From Prevotellaceae bacterium (lineage in GTDB: Bacteria; Bacteroidota; Bacteroidia; Bacteroidales; Bacteroidaceae): DNA of 6,614 nt. Each line of letters opens with the position of its first letter. Positions within the stretch are counted from its first letter, which is position 1. This document shows positions 6,313 to 6,614 of this stretch, piece after piece. A model generated the notes under the pieces. It made no database searches. It was not told where the DNA came from and was given only the letters and a program-made list of their open reading frames with translations. A program made the translations under genes and the position numbers. The stretch covers positions 1 through 6,614 of the forward strand of contig JAJPZF010000279.1 in NCBI GenBank assembly GCA_021204545.1, in the 5' to 3' direction.

Positions 6313-6614
6313 ATGGAGACGGGCAGAGGAGGCTTCGGCAGCAAGATAGGCGCTGTGCTGGCAGCGGCCGGCAGTGCCGTGGGCTTGGGCAACATCTGGC
6401 GCTTCCCCACTGAGGTGGGCAACAACGGGGGCGCAGCCTTCTTCCTTATATACATACTGTGCGTCCTGTTCGTGGGCTTGCCCATAATGGTGAGCGAGTT
6501 CGTGATAGGCAGGCACACGCACGCCAACACGATAACAGCCTTCCGCAAGCTCGCCCCCGGCAAGTGGTGGAGGGTGACGGGAGTGGAGGGCGTGTTCGTG
6601 GCGTTCCTCATCCT
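6313..6614 (+). CDS. Second NSS family transporter, partial (3' end beyond the window)
   Basis: An ATG at 6313 opens a frame that is uninterrupted to the window end (100 codons plus 2 bases). The product contains TM1 with AGSAVGLGNIWRFP (19-32), where N27 and R30 fall at the same numbers as the LeuT sodium and gate residues. It then has NNGGAAF, TM2 ending SEFVIGR, the loop motif LAPGK (80-84) and the start of TM3. About 60 of 99 aligned residues match the preceding symporter, so it is a tandem paralogue. It starts 3 bases after that gene's TGA, with AAGG touching the ATG, so co-transcription and translational coupling are likely. The two products may differ in substrate; NSS proteins with this fold normally act as single-chain transporters, so an obligate complex is not implied. 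Confidence 0.93.
   Translation, partial: METGRGGFGSKIGAVLAAAGSAVGLGNIWRFPTEVGNNGGAAFFLIYILCVLFVGLPIMVSEFVIGRHTHANTITAFRKLAPGKWWRVTGVEGVFVAFLI

Noticed and set aside
5889..6611. Minus-strand frames of 240 and 197 codons opposite the symporter genes
   Set aside because: Their products are P/T/R-rich or H/A/E-rich without domains. They cross the boundary between two clear NSS genes and are explained as shadows of them.

Overview
The window looks like Bacteroidales chromosome, most plausibly Prevotella or a close gut relative. Three things support this. There are TAnnTTTG-type -7 promoter boxes (TAACTTTG at 6-13 on + and 4898-4905 on -). Shine-Dalgarno sites are essentially absent. The large secreted protein ends in the C-terminal signature (YDLSGRKV...KGIYI..GKKVLVK) that is abundant in this order. 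No RNA gene, CRISPR array or insertion sequence was found.

Region 1 (1-4253) is a probable two-gene transcription unit. A promoter box and a leader of about 90 nt with a GC palindrome precede a 1287-residue secreted protein. That protein has a signal peptide, alternating beta-sandwich (carbohydrate-binding-like) and helical FIVAR-like modules, and a C-terminal sorting-like tail. Twenty-three bases later comes a 52-codon gene whose short product resembles a poorly described family of small Bacteroidales proteins. A strong intrinsic terminator at 4219-4253 closes the unit. No catalytic domain, SusC/SusD pair or maturation enzyme is visible, so the role of the pair is unknown; surface binding or adhesion is the best guess for the large protein.

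Region 2 (4254-4493) is a short repeat-rich spacer with an inverted repeat, a small palindrome and a 12-nt direct repeat. On the minus strand it also holds a coding-like frame of about 60 codons, just beyond the end of the next gene, which may be a gene remnant or an unannotated small ORF.

Region 3 (4494-6614) is a divergent pair of transcription units. On the minus strand is a 130-residue VanZ-like membrane protein. On the plus strand are two tandem sodium:neurotransmitter-symporter-family (NSS, LeuT fold) genes 3 bp apart; the first is complete (452 residues) and the second is cut by the window end after 100 codons. The two symporters are about 60% identical over their shared N-terminal region and look like a tandem duplication, presumably of sodium-coupled amino-acid importers with different substrates. 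Most of the window is ordinary. The least explained items are the 52-residue protein, the architecture of the large protein, and the coding-like frame next to VanZ.
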